From NCBI GenBank assembly GCA_964035015.1, contig OZ035997.1:84099755-84163754 (forward strand): DNA of 64,000 nt. The letters are read 5' to 3'. Position 1 is the stretch's first letter; each line of letters begins with the position of its first letter. The notes beneath the pieces are model-generated. The model was not told the DNA's origin, searched no databases, and saw only the letters and a list, made by a program, of their open reading frames with translations. Source of the DNA: Corallium rubrum (taxonomy: Eukaryota; Cnidaria; Anthozoa; Scleralcyonacea; Coralliidae). Of the stretch, positions 23,999-33,432 are shown one piece after another. A program made the translations under genes and the position numbers.

Positions 23999-24490
23999 AT
24001 ATAGAGACTGAGTCATGCCTACAACGTTTTTGAATTGTAGTATTTAAATGTTTTAGGTCTGAGGCATCTGGGAATTGCCTATACAGCTCTGTTTCGAGCT
24101 ATTGCATGGTCTAACCTGCAGTATGGTTATCAGTTTCATATAAAAATATTTGAAGTCATGAATCTTATTAAATATTTGAAGTAGATGTATTGTATCTGTT
24201 GTTTTTTTCTTGGTTAAAATAATTAAATCTGCAAAAATTTTCTAGGGCCGGGGAGCATGACCACCACCCCTGCACCCCCCCCCCCCCCCCCTACCTAGAA
24301 CCCAAATATTTTGGACTAAGGTGACAAAAATCCTAGATCCGCCCCTGTGGCCGTTGTTATACTTGTGGTTTGCCCGGTCGTTTTGCAATCGTCCGCGACA
24401 ACAAAACTCTGCCCCTCGACGTCAAGATAAGACTTGCTACAACTGTGGTAAATTTGGACACATTGCTCGAGATTGCTTCGCAAGACGTCC

Positions 24491-24497
24491 TTTAAAC
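24491..24497 (+). promoter_or_regulatory. gag-pol -1 frameshift slippery site TTTAAAC
   Basis: The heptamer lies as T TTA AAC in the gag frame, two codons before the gag stop at 24501-24503. A -1 shift continues in the protease frame through LLKNGRNATG. This is the classical X XXY YYZ arrangement, here directly readable. A downstream pseudoknot was not assessed. Confidence 0.75.
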
Positions 24498-26804
24498 TAC
24501 TAAAGAATGGACGGAACGCTACTGGAAATCGCGCCCATTCTGTAGTAAGTAGCAATGACAATGTAGATGTATGTAGTACTGTTATCCACCCATTTGTTGA
24601 TTGTTTTGTGGACAAAGTCCGTGTTAGAGCGCTTGTAGACACAGGCTCAATGAAGTCCTTTTTAAGTAAGTCAATACAACGAACAATCGATTTTGATGAT
24701 CGTTATATAAAAACTTTCAAGAAAGCGAATTGTGTGTCCATTACAGGACACAGTGCACATATCCAAGGCAGTATGTCTAGTCCTGTCAAATTTTTAAGTT
24801 CTCGTTTACGTTATACGGGAGAATTTTTAGTTAGCGATAATATCCCTTATGATTGTGTACTAGGTTGGGATTTCCTAAGTAAACATAGTTTATCGTTATG
24901 TAGAGACGTAAAACTTGGTAGTTATATGTTAGTAGGTAAACATGGAAGCACCCCTCTTAGGAATCACGATAATTTGTCTACGACGGCCGATCGAGCAGGG
25001 GTAGTTAGGACGAGTCCTCCGAATGCCTCGGTGGACTCTCGTGCCGGTCGTTTGTTGTGTCAGTCCCGCTTTCAAAGCAACACGGTTGTTGCTTTGGTCG
25101 ACAGCGTAATGATACCACCAAGAACCGAAATTATTCTAGAGGGAAAGTTGGCCAGACATGCCAATAGTAAAATAGGTTTGTTAGAGCCACGTTCTAGCAG
25201 CAGTAACGCTGCTAGACAGGGATTTAGTGTAGCGCGTGTTGTCGTCAAACAAGACAACAATCGAGTCGTGCCTTTGCGTGTTCTTAACATGTCTAATACC
25301 CCAATCGAATTGGCAGCCGGCGAAAATTTAGCCGAATTTTGTCCTTTGATTGAGTCGTGCCTGCCTCAACGGACTGTTTGCGGTGCAGTTGGGAATCAAT
25401 TTCCTAACATTGATAGTGATAGAATAGAATCTATCATTGATCCTTCGTTGACTGGTGACGACAGGGCCAAGCTAAAAAATTTACTTCATGAGTTTTCGGA
25501 TGTTTTTGACGGAAGGGGTTGGGATAAAACGCGGAAGCGGAATGGCGGAAAGCGGAACGGCGGAATGGCGGAAATGAGATAAAACGCGGAAATGGGGATA
25601 AAACGCGGAAATGGGGATAAAACGCGGAAATGGGATAAAACGCGGAAATGGGGATAAAACGCGGAAATGGGATAAAACGCGGAAATGGGGATAAAACACG
25701 GAAATGGGGATAAAACGCGGAAATGGGGATAAAACGCGGAAATGGGGATAAAACGCGGAAATGGGGATAAAACGCGGAAATGGGGATAAAACGCGGAGAT
25801 GGGGATAAAATGTAAAAAGATATGTTGAATAAGTGACGTTAAGTTGAAGTAATTTTTAGCACTTTTGTAGAAAGCGGCTGAAACCTGTACGTAAAAACTG
25901 GTAACTTGCCGATTCGCCTTCACACTTACAGCGGTTGAAGTACAAATCGCAGTCTCAACATGAAAATCGTGTCGTTAGAACTACAAATACTTATTGCTTA
26001 TTCCACATCATTCACTACTAGTCCCAAGACCAAACGCGCGAGATCGGGACTCAAATAATAAAATCAAAAAATAAAATGGTTGGGGGGTGGGTGGGTGGGG
26101 GTGGGTGGGGGGGGGGGGGTGTGCAATCAGTCGGTTTCACTTCATTTGTTTATCACCGTTTCTTAATCTTTAATACTGCTTTTCTCCTAAACATACATGG
26201 TGTTATGAGCAGTGGCAGTGGCGAATAATTTATTATGAAAGGCATAGCTTGAGGACTGTATTTGTGATGTCTGTGACGCTCAGGAACGTTTGTGTTTCTC
26301 CATCAAAATCAGAGCATGATTATGAAGGCTAACTTTTAATTTTGAAACAAAAGTGTCCACAGACAAGCGAACATGTCTTTTTTGGCAGGCCAAATATAAT
26401 AAATGGCATGCCATAATTTATTTGACCTGCCAACAAAATGGCAGGTCATTCTTTTTTTTTTCTATTTCCAGCCCTGATATAAGAACTTTTTATTAGAGCT
26501 CTTCATTAGATCCTTGACTAGTTTGCTAATGCTATATTTTATATGCATAATTTGGTAAATTTGTTTGCACGCATATATTCAAAGGCGCACGCTAACGTAG
26601 TGAAACTACTCAGTTATTGTTTTTAAAAATGAGCCGACTAAAATAATCAGATGACAATATGTAGAACACCGTCGACATTATTGTGTCAGGGCGTCAATGA
26701 CGTCTTGGCGGTGGTTTTCTTAGAGAAAAGTTTCACCCATAATATTTGATATGCACCCTTTCAACGTTCGATATATCATATGACGTATGACATATATGTA
26801 TTTC

Positions 26805-26987
26805 CTATGGGGCGAGGTAAATTGTGGCCAATATATGAGAAGATAACACCTCTTGCATATGTTTCGACAAAAGTTCTTCTAAATTCTGATCTACATGGCT
26901 CTGAGCTTGCTTTTCATACTGTGTATGTGTGTCTGTTATTATAAATCGGAGTAAATCAACATTTATCGGCGCCATCATCTTGACGTT
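26805..26987 (-). CDS. Small ORF divergent from the kinase exon, unknown
   Basis: The ATG at about 26985 opens MMAPINVDLLRFIITDTHT and continues with a polar, probably helical stretch (QNLEELLSKHMQEVLSSHIL) to a stop at 26805, about 59 residues. Upstream on the same strand, ACTTCAG is followed by GTAAGG (about 27003), a donor-like site. The reading could therefore be the tail of a spliced unit. It diverges from the kinase ORF across about 270 bp that may hold a two-way promoter. No family was recognised. Confidence 0.35.
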   Translation of the reverse strand, partial: NVKMMAPINVDLLRFIITDTHTQYEKQAQSHVDQNLEELLSKHMQEVLSSHILATIYLAP

Positions 26988-27263
26988 TTCAAAAAACGCC
27001 TTACCTGAAGTTCTGCCGCGCAGTGAAGATTTAGGATTTAACACGTTCAGCGAAAATTAAAAAGAACTATACTAGTATGAATATTACAGATTTTTGAGTC
27101 CGGATTTGACACAGATGTTTAGGTTTTTCTTCGACACGTACCTTACGCGGTTGCACCTTCAGTCTCACCTGACACTATGAGGTCATCTTACACGCGGTGT
27201 CGCTTACGCTAGAAGTCTGCGCACTTGCACTGCATCCTGGCGCTGGAATAGGTGTGCAGTGTT

Positions 27264-27638
27264 ATGGCAGTGTTCAAATTGCCTTCGCTTTCTAAACGAG
27301 ATAGTAGATTATCGTTAGACATCCCGACATTTTCGTGGAAGGATGTCACCAATAAAGAAGAAATTGGTTCAGGCGCTTTCGGCAACGTATATTACGCGGA
27401 TTATCGCGAAGGGAAAGTGGTGATCAAGAGGCTTCGGGAAGATGACCGAGACAGCAGGCGTGTGTTTTTGAAAGAAGCTCGCATAGCGGAGAAATTGAAA
27501 GGGCACGGCAATATTGCCAAGTCCATTGCTTTTTGCGGTGAACCATATGCCATCATGATGGAGTATCTATACTTTGACTTCCAGCCATTTGGAATCGACA
27601 AGAAGTGTAGTTCCCTTTCCAATCTGTTGCGGTTCTAG
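27264..27638 (+). CDS. Protein-kinase N-lobe (TKL-like) captured in a transposon
   Basis: From the ATG at 27264 the 124-residue frame has PTFSWKDVTNKEEIGSGAFG with the glycine-rich loop IGSGAFGNVYYADY (about 33-46), the ATP-anchoring VVIKRL (about 52-57) and FLKEARIAEKLKGHGNIAK, whose Glu should pair with the Lys. The hinge YAIMMEYLYFDFQPFG (about 96-111) follows, then a stop after SSLSNLLRF. This is the complete small lobe and hinge of a kinase of the tyrosine-kinase-like type. The catalytic loop (HRD), DFG and the whole large lobe are absent. Alone it cannot phosphorylate; it might bind ATP or partner proteins, or simply be a captured exon. It lies wholly inside the long-TIR transposon. Confidence 0.75.
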   Translation: MAVFKLPSLSKRDSRLSLDIPTFSWKDVTNKEEIGSGAFGNVYYADYREGKVVIKRLREDDRDSRRVFLKEARIAEKLKGHGNIAKSIAFCGEPYAIMMEYLYFDFQPFGIDKKCSSLSNLLRF

Positions 27639-28001
27639 ACTGTGGGACTGTGAGAAATAAACGTAGTTTTAATAGTGTGACTTACGTGACCTTATCCCCA
27701 TTTCCCGCGTTTTATCCCCATTTCCTCGTTTTATCCCCATTTCCGCGTTTTATCCCCATTTCCGCGTTTTATCCCCATTTCCGCGTTTTATCCCCATTTC
27801 CGCGTTTTATCCCATTTCCGCCATTCCGCCGTTCCGCTTTCCGCCATTCCGCTTCCGCGTTTTATCCCAACCCTGAAGTTTAGGGCATACAAACATATTA
27901 TCACACCAGATTAACACAGAAAATAGCACACCAATTAAACAACATGCACGCGCCGCATACCATATGCTCATCGTGATGAATCTGCGCGACAGATAGACGA
28001 A

Positions 28002-30833
28002 ATGTTGGAAAATGGCATTATTCGCGAATCTACTAGTGCTTGGTCGAGTCCAATAATCCTAGTCAAGAAAAAGAACGGCGAGTTGCGATTTTGCGTAGAC
28101 TATAGGAAACTTAATGCAGTAACCGTCGGTCATGCGCACCCTTTGCCTCGTATAGACGATATTTTAGACTCGTTAGGTGACTCCCAATATTTTTCAACTT
28201 TGGATTTAAAAAGCGCATATTGGCAAATTCCTGTTGATGAAAAAGACCGTCATAAAACAGCATTTGTTACGCAGAGCGGCCTGTTTGAATTTAACCGCAT
28301 GCCCTTCGGCCTTTCTACTGCGCCAACCACATTCCAACGGGCCATGGATCTTGTATTAAGTGGCCTTTCATATATAATTTGTTTATGTTACCTCGATGAC
28401 GTGATTGTTTTTGGTCGCAATTTTTCGGAGCACTATGATAGACTTAAGACAGTTTTGCTAAGATTGCGCTCACACAATCTCCGCGTTAAACTTGAGAAGT
28501 GCACGATTGCAGCGCGTCAAGTTGCTTTCTTAGGGCATGTTGTTTCTCAATCTGGCATTAAACCAGATCCAGCGAAAATTGAAGCTGTCAGTAACATTGT
28601 TCGTCCTAGCACGGTTAAAGATATCCGCAGTTTTGTAGGCCTGGCCGGTTATTACCGAAAATTTATTCCCGGTTTTTCCACCGTCGCAGCGCCACTTTTA
28701 AAATTGACTCAAAAGGCGGCTCAGTTCTTGTGGACAAGCGAATGCGAAATTTCTTTTCAAACATTAAAACAACTTCTCTGCTCTGCCCCCATTTTGGCAT
28801 ATCCTAAGTTTGACCGAAATTTTATCTTGCAAACTGACGCGTCAGACTATGGCGTTGGCGCGGTATTATCGCAACTTGATGATCAAGGCAATGAAAAAAT
28901 TGTCGCATATGCTTCTAAATCTCTCTCGACGCGCGAACAGCAATATTCCACCACCGAAAAAGAAGCGTGTGCCGTAATTTATGGTACCGAACACTTCCAC
29001 GTTTATTTATTGGGTCGCCACTTTGAAGTAATTACTGATCATAATGCTTTGCGCTGGCTGCATAGCATGGAGCCTAAGGGCCGTCTAGCGCGTTGGATCA
29101 TGGATTTGCAAGAGTTTAATTTTTCAATAAAACACCGCGCTGGTCGTATTCATACTAATGCAGACGCTTTATCTCGCTTAGTCCACCCACACGGTGACAA
29201 CGTTTCCTGCGCGAATGCCGTACAATGCAAAAAGTTTGTCTCAACTATACGTGTCAAACTCTCGGGTGGCCGCACAGCAATAGTTAAGTTGGAAAGCAGC
29301 AAGCCTCTTCTCGTTAATCCGAATGGCAGCTTAGTTAATATTCATGATTCATGTTCTATTGATTCTAGTTTCGAACTGCCATGTCCGCCAACAAATGTAA
29401 ATGCCATCACTCTCGATCCAACTATCAATCTCGGTGATATCCAACGTAATGATTCACACCTTTCGCGCATAATCGACATGAAAACGCGAGGCTTACCAAA
29501 GCCTAAACCGATAACCATTAACGACCCTGTATTTAAAAAGTGGTTGAAACACTATGACCAATATTTTTTGCGCAATAGTCTATTATATAGAGCGCTAGGC
29601 AATAATTCAGACTCATTTCCGCGCCATGTTCTTTTAGTGCCATCTGCACTTCAAGACACCATATTACAAGCCTTGCACGATGGGCCATTCAGTGGCCACT
29701 TAGGTATAACTCGCACGGAGGATAGAGTACGACAGCGATTTTATTGGCCGGGTATTCGCACAACAGTTTGCCACCACATTAAGCTTTGTGAAGCTTGCAA
29801 TCGTAAGAACTCTCCCGTTAACAGAAATAAGGCGCCGCTAGGCCATATTGCAGTTAGTCAACCATTCACGTTTTGGGCAATGGACTATATGGGACCCCTT
29901 CCCGAAACTAGTCGCGGTAACAAACACATTCTCGTTGTTGTTGACCATTTTACCAAGTGGTGCGAGGCATTCGCCACCTCGGATCAAAAAGCAAGCACTG
30001 TAGCCCCACTTCTTATTAGTCGCATTTTCTCTCGTTTTGGCCCACCGCGCGTATTACATTCAGATCAAGGTCGCAACTTTGAAAGCACGTTGTTACATGA
30101 AATCTGCAACGTTATGGGAATAACCAAGACACGCACAACCAGCTACCACCCTCAATGCGATGGTCAGACTGAGCGACAGAACAGGACCTTGCAAGCTATG
30201 CTTACTGCCTTTGCCTCTAGCAGGAGGGATGATTGGGATTTATGGCTAGATTCTGTCACATTTGCGTATAACACGAGCAGACATGATGCGCTAGGGATAT
30301 CCCCATATGAAGTAGTTTTTGGTCAGGCTCCACGGTTGCCCATTGAACTAGAATCAGGCATGCCTTTAACCAACCCATCTACACACAGCGAGCACTTAGT
30401 TTCGATAAGGTCAGTGTTTCGTGACATTCGCAATATAGCACAACAACATCTGTCAAAGGCATCCGAAAAACAGGCAAGGCTCAATGAACCGACAAACGCT
30501 TGGCGGCCGTTCGAAACAGGGCAAACGGTCATGTTGAAAAGACCTAAAGGCTGGAAACTCGGTAACAAGTGGATTGGCCCTTATAAAATACTAAAACGAT
30601 TTGGGGTGAACTATAGGATTATATCCAAGGGGGGTGAGGGAAAGGTTGTTCACCATGATCAACTGAAGTTAAGTTACGTCCCATTTCAACAGGGCGAACC
30701 GGTTTGCCCAGCTAGGGAAGTAGGAGAGTTTCAGGTGGTTGACGTTGCACCTCGACAAGCGGAAAACCCCCGTGCTCGGCCTGCCAGACTAAGACAAAAT
30801 ATACGGCCACCTAATCGATATGGTTATGGATAG
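28002..30833 (+). CDS. Ty3/gypsy pol main ORF: RT, RNase H, integrase
   Basis: The 943-codon frame starts at an internal Met inside RT. Domains in order: RT with FCVDYRKLNAVTV, FSTLDLKSAYWQIP, NRMPFGLSTAPTTFQRAMD and catalytic CYLDDVIVFG (about 129). RNase H follows with LQTDASDYGVGAVLSQ (about 275), TEKEACAVIYG and TDHNALRWL. The integrase has the zinc-binding HLGITRTEDRVRQRFYWPG...CEACNRKN (about 565-605) and the DDE core: MDYMGPLP (D about 627), LHSDQGRNFES (D about 687) and HPQCDGQTERQNRTL (E about 723). A GPY-like stretch (WIGPYKILKRFGVNYRI) closes the protein. All catalytic residues are present. There is no chromodomain. The frame is broken from protease only by the 2-bp insertion near 27949 and the transposon. 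Confidence 0.95.
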   Translation: MLENGIIRESTSAWSSPIILVKKKNGELRFCVDYRKLNAVTVGHAHPLPRIDDILDSLGDSQYFSTLDLKSAYWQIPVDEKDRHKTAFVTQSGLFEFNRMPFGLSTAPTTFQRAMDLVLSGLSYIICLCYLDDVIVFGRNFSEHYDRLKTVLLRLRSHNLRVKLEKCTIAARQVAFLGHVVSQSGIKPDPAKIEAVSNIVRPSTVKDIRSFVGLAGYYRKFIPGFSTVAAPLLKLTQKAAQFLWTSECEISFQTLKQLLCSAPILAYPKFDRNFILQTDASDYGVGAVLSQLDDQGNEKIVAYASKSLSTREQQYSTTEKEACAVIYGTEHFHVYLLGRHFEVITDHNALRWLHSMEPKGRLARWIMDLQEFNFSIKHRAGRIHTNADALSRLVHPHGDNVSCANAVQCKKFVSTIRVKLSGGRTAIVKLESSKPLLVNPNGSLVNIHDSCSIDSSFELPCPPTNVNAITLDPTINLGDIQRNDSHLSRIIDMKTRGLPKPKPITINDPVFKKWLKHYDQYFLRNSLLYRALGNNSDSFPRHVLLVPSALQDTILQALHDGPFSGHLGITRTEDRVRQRFYWPGIRTTVCHHIKLCEACNRKNSPVNRNKAPLGHIAVSQPFTFWAMDYMGPLPETSRGNKHILVVVDHFTKWCEAFATSDQKASTVAPLLISRIFSRFGPPRVLHSDQGRNFESTLLHEICNVMGITKTRTTSYHPQCDGQTERQNRTLQAMLTAFASSRRDDWDLWLDSVTFAYNTSRHDALGISPYEVVFGQAPRLPIELESGMPLTNPSTHSEHLVSIRSVFRDIRNIAQQHLSKASEKQARLNEPTNAWRPFETGQTVMLKRPKGWKLGNKWIGPYKILKRFGVNYRIISKGGEGKVVHHDQLKLSYVPFQQGEPVCPAREVGEFQVVDVAPRQAENPRARPARLRQNIRPPNRYGYG

Positions 30834-30875
30834 TCAATAGTTAGTTGTATCTTCATGTCCTCGGGACGAGAACAT

Positions 30876-30890
30876 AAAGGAGGAGAATGA
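30876..30890 (+). other. Polypurine tract
   Basis: AAAGGAGGAGAATGA directly precedes the 3' LTR and would prime plus-strand synthesis. Confidence 0.85.
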
Positions 30891-31101
30891 TGTAACGGAT
30901 ATGAAACATTGTATATAGTTTATTTAGCGTTAATTAGAAACATGAGGGACGCACCCTTTTCCAGGTGCATCCGATATAATGACAAACTGTAAATAGCCGA
31001 CATCCGGATGAGCTTTTGATAGATGATATAAATACGACCTTGTTGGGAAAATAAAGGAGTTCTAACCTCGAGTTGTGCTGCGTGTTTCTCGGCTCGTTAC
31101 A
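30891..31101 (+). repeat. 3' LTR, 211 bp
   Basis: Identical to the 5' LTR apart from one missing A in GGGAAAATAAAGG. Confidence 0.95.
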
Positions 31102-31660
31102 AATGCCAATATGAATACCAATGTACACGAATACCAAAAGTATATATTTATAAATGCTAAAAGTATATGTATCGTTGCCAAAGTTATACAGTATATGTGA
31201 ACACCAAAGTTATATGTAAGAAAGCCAAAAGTATGTACAATTGAACATGGTGATGCTAACTTGATAGAATTCATATACTGAAAGCCAGCATGACATTGCT
31301 TTAACTATATCTCGAACTATATGTACAGTATTGTGACATTTTATGTACATATTAGACTTTAATATTTTAGCTATTGTTAATAAACTGTTTAGATGGTGTT
31401 CACAGATCTCACATAACGATATCTGAACAGCATTAGCATTATCAACAGCACTGCTCATGCTATATATACGTTTATAATAGTAGTCAATAAAAAAATTGTT
31501 CTTTGTAAAAAAAGTGTGTGCTTTCTAACTAGCTTTCTAACATGTCCTCCTCTGCCAATCTCATTCTCCACAGTCATCGCCATTCCGATTATTCCGATTG
31601 CCCATTGCCCATGCCCAGTAGCCCGAGTTAACGCCTAGCGGGCGTCTAGTTTCTTCATTA
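31102..31660. other. Non-coding region between LTR element and zinc-finger gene 2
   Basis: The segment 31104-31230 contains loose repeats of AAATACCAAAAGTATA and GCCAAAGTTATA. No coding frame is convincing. Confidence 0.4.
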
Positions 31661-31664
31661 TTTT

Positions 31665-31755
31665 CCTAAAGTCAAACTGTTATGCAGACCTTATATGAAG
31701 TAGTAAAAACGTTTTACTTTTTGCAGGTCAGTTGGAACGCGGGCTCAGTATTTGA
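31665..31755 (+). promoter_or_regulatory. Conserved 5' block of zinc-finger gene 2
   Basis: Contains CCTAAAGTCAAACTGTTATG, ATGAAGTAGT and GGTCAGTTGGAACGCGGGCT, matching the other family members. Confidence 0.5.
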
Positions 31756-31856
31756 ATTGATAAGAATAATTGAAAAGACGACGAGCTGTCTGAACTCTGA
31801 AACGCGAAGGTTCTGCAATAAGTAATAATTCTGACTTGACGAGAAGGAGTTCAAGC

Positions 31857-32726
31857 ATGAATGGAAAAAGGTCTCATAGGTGTTCAGCCTGCACCAAGAC
31901 ATTTGGCAGTTTAGCAAGTTTAAGACGTCTTATGGTATTACATACTGGACAGACATTCACATGTGATGTCTGTAAGAAGACATTTTCCTATTCAAGTAAC
32001 TTACTATATCATAAAGGAACACGTACTGGAAAGAAACCATTCAAATGTGACGTCTGTAAGAAGACATTTTCCTATTCAAGTAACTTACTATATCATAAAA
32101 GAACACATACTGGAGAGAAACCATTCAAATGTGATGTCTGTAAGAAAACATCTTCTCAGTCAAGTAACTTACTGTCTCATAAAAGAACACATACTGGAGA
32201 GAAACCTTTCAAATGTGATGTCTGTAAAAAGACATTTTCCCAGTCAAGTGGCTTAGTACATCATAAAAGAACACATACTGGAGAGAAACCTTTCAAATGT
32301 GATGTCTGTAAAAAGACATTTTCTTATTCATGTAACTTAATAAATCATAAAAGAACGCATACTGGAGAGAAACCTTTCAAATGTGATTTCTGTGACAAAA
32401 CGTTTGCTCATTTATCTACCCTGCGACATCATAAAAGAACACATACTGGAGAGAAACCATTCAAATGTGATCTCTGTGACAAGACCTTTGCTCGTTTATC
32501 TACCCTGCAACATCATAAAAGAACACATACTGGAGAGAAACCTTTCAAATGTGATGTCTGTGACAAGACATTTTCCCAGTTAAGTAGTTTACTATGTCAC
32601 AAAAGAACACATACTGGAGAGAAACCTTTCAAATGTGATGTCTGTGACAAGACATTTTCCCAGTTAAGTAGTTTACTATATATATCACAAAACAACACAC
32701 ACTGGAAAGAAACCTTACACTTGTGA
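31857..32726 (+). CDS. C2H2 zinc-finger protein 2, original start lost and tail frameshifted
   Basis: The ATG used by gene 1 is ATA here (AATAAGTAATAATTCT), so the first available start is 31857 (MNGKRSHRC). Fingers follow at 84-bp spacing. The first has lost a His (RRLMVLH) and the second ends RTGKKPF after KGTR. Seven intact fingers come next with specificity helices such as YSSNLLYHK, QSSGLVHHK, AHLSTLRHHK and QLSSLLCHK. The tenth is broken by an ATAT insertion (CTATATATATCACAAAAC), leading to a stop at 32726. The out-of-frame tail (CDICDKVFSHHSGFVNHQ, CNYCNMNFDCKAFDGH, LVKHMTELH) runs to 32976. It may still be translated as a shortened protein. Confidence 0.7.
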   Translation: MNGKRSHRCSACTKTFGSLASLRRLMVLHTGQTFTCDVCKKTFSYSSNLLYHKGTRTGKKPFKCDVCKKTFSYSSNLLYHKRTHTGEKPFKCDVCKKTSSQSSNLLSHKRTHTGEKPFKCDVCKKTFSQSSGLVHHKRTHTGEKPFKCDVCKKTFSYSCNLINHKRTHTGEKPFKCDFCDKTFAHLSTLRHHKRTHTGEKPFKCDLCDKTFARLSTLQHHKRTHTGEKPFKCDVCDKTFSQLSSLLCHKRTHTGEKPFKCDVCDKTFSQLSSLLYISQNNTHWKETLHL

Positions 32727-32976
32727 TATCTGTGACAAAGTATTTTCTCATCATTCTGGTTTTGTAAATCATCAAAAGACACATAACACTGGAAAAAGTT
32801 TCAAGTGTAATTACTGTAACATGAATTTTGATTGTAAAGCATTTGATGGACATTTATTGACCCATGAACTTGAAGCCACAGAACCAAATGGGATGCAGTA
32901 CATATATATGTTTGAAATGTGATGTCACATTTGACTTAGCTAGTGCATTGGTAAAGCACATGACTGAACTTCATTA
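32727..32976 (+). pseudogene. Out-of-frame tail of zinc-finger gene 2
   Basis: Holds the three C-terminal fingers of the family in a shifted frame, with one more break after NGMQYIYMFEM near 32921. It ends at the family stop CTTCATTAA. Confidence 0.75.
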
Positions 32977-33312
32977 ACCTTTTTTTTTGAAAACTATCTC
33001 GTTAACCCTTTCCCTACCATGGTGGCCTTTTAATATTTTTACACTGGCTAATGCCAGATAATTTTACTTATCAAGGGAGTCTGGGAAGAACTCTAATATG
33101 GAAAGGGTTTTACATGTAGGTGGTTCTGTCTAGTTTACCAGAAGTAAGTGCATTTGTGTAATAGATGTGCAGTGTATTTTGAAACCACAGGTATATACCA
33201 GTTGAACACCATAACAATTTTTGCTTACAGTGAATCCTGGTTGATGTACATGTAAGTGATTAGTATCATGATACTGCTTGTGAATAATAATTGTTATTAT
33301 AACGAGGGTTTA

Positions 33313-33432
33313 TCAGGGCTGATGTCATGAATGTCATGCCTTCTTCGAATTGGCCAATAATTTTTCTGTAGGCAACAATTTCAATTATTGACCAATCAGA
33401 AGAAGGCATGACATACATTATATCAGACTGAT
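33313..33432. mobile_element. 120-bp palindrome with paired CCAAT boxes, zinc-finger gene 2
   Basis: TCAGGGCTGATGTCATGAATGT...ATTGGCCAAT...TTATATCAGACTGAT is nearly self-complementary. The same palindrome lies 3' of the other copies at 44741-44860, 49039-49160, 53731-53849 and 60159-60277. Each has CAATCAGAAG next to ATTGGCCAAT-type sequences. Confidence 0.75.

Larger units (their letters stand above)
22599..24347 (+). mobile_element. hAT-like element with 5-bp TSD (TGGCC), nested in gag
   Basis: Ends CAGGGGCGGATTTAG and CTAGATCCGCCCCTG are inverted copies, flanked by TGGCC at 22594-22598 and 24348-24352. Such ends with 5-bp duplications fit the hAT5 group as I recall it; this is not proven. 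Inside are three to four degenerate repeats of TCTCGACGGATTT with GATTGGTTT, a short candidate exon and a C-rich right arm. No transposase domain is seen, so it is probably non-autonomous. Confidence 0.8.
21920..24503 (+). pseudogene. Ty3/gypsy gag, interrupted by hAT element
   Basis: The ATG at 21920 opens a capsid-like gag (about 225 residues to the insertion) with DAWLREFDACSAANGW, FLRGRAASNFY and FMKGLPDAIKFKLLEHNP, as in gypsy Gag proteins. A hAT-like element follows at 22599. Beyond it come the nucleocapsid knuckles. The first (CYTCGLPGRF, 24355) is out of frame with the second, CYNCGKFGHIARDC (24436-24477). After removal of the insertion and its 5-bp duplication the frames still differ by one base, so a small indel lies in the first knuckle. 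Its His is also replaced by Arg. Gag ends at TAA, 24503, overlapping pol. It would have made virus-like particles; this copy cannot make a full Gag. Confidence 0.85.
25515..27874. mobile_element. Long-TIR DNA transposon carrying a protein-kinase exon
   Basis: Both ends start GGGTTGGGATAAAACGCGG, followed by GAAGCGGAATGGCGGAAAGC and then tandem 19-bp units GGGGATAAAACGCGGAAAT (about 13 on the left to 25812, about 6 on the right from 27693). The flanks give a 3- or 4-bp duplication, GAA(G), and excision restores the pol frame. Inside are a G-rich stretch (26078-26123), a minus-strand ORF and a divergent kinase N-lobe. No transposase is seen. The superfamily is open; a 3-4 bp duplication would fit Academ, CACTA or others. 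Confidence 0.85.
24473..27936 (+). pseudogene. Ty3/gypsy pol, protease and RT N-terminus, interrupted
   Basis: Read in the -1 frame from gag, the region contains a retroviral-type aspartic protease with ALVDTGSMKSFLS (DTG near 24640) and YDCVLGWDFL. A linker then runs up to the RT entry, FSDVFDGR at 25488-25515, where a long-TIR transposon is inserted. After it, LGHTN...INTENSTPIKQ (27880-27942) continues in the same frame once the insertion and its duplication are removed. A 2-bp GC duplication near 27949 then shifts the frame relative to the main pol ORF. The protein would process Gag-Pol; this copy is interrupted. Confidence 0.85.
21667..31101 (+). mobile_element. Ty3/gypsy LTR retrotransposon with two nested DNA transposons
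   Basis: The LTRs are 212 and 211 bp and differ by one A in a homopolymer, so the insertion is young. Order: 5' LTR, primer site, gag, slippery site, protease, RT, RNase H, integrase, purine tract, 3' LTR. A hAT-like element (22599-24347) splits gag and a long-TIR element (about 25515-27874) splits pol. No clean target duplication flanks the LTRs (AATAA before, AATGC after), perhaps because the left side is a microsatellite. Confidence 0.95.

Noticed and set aside
25481..25923. Minus-strand frames rich in FRVLSPFPRFIP repeats
   Set aside because: They are the tandem 19-bp units of the transposon's terminal repeats.
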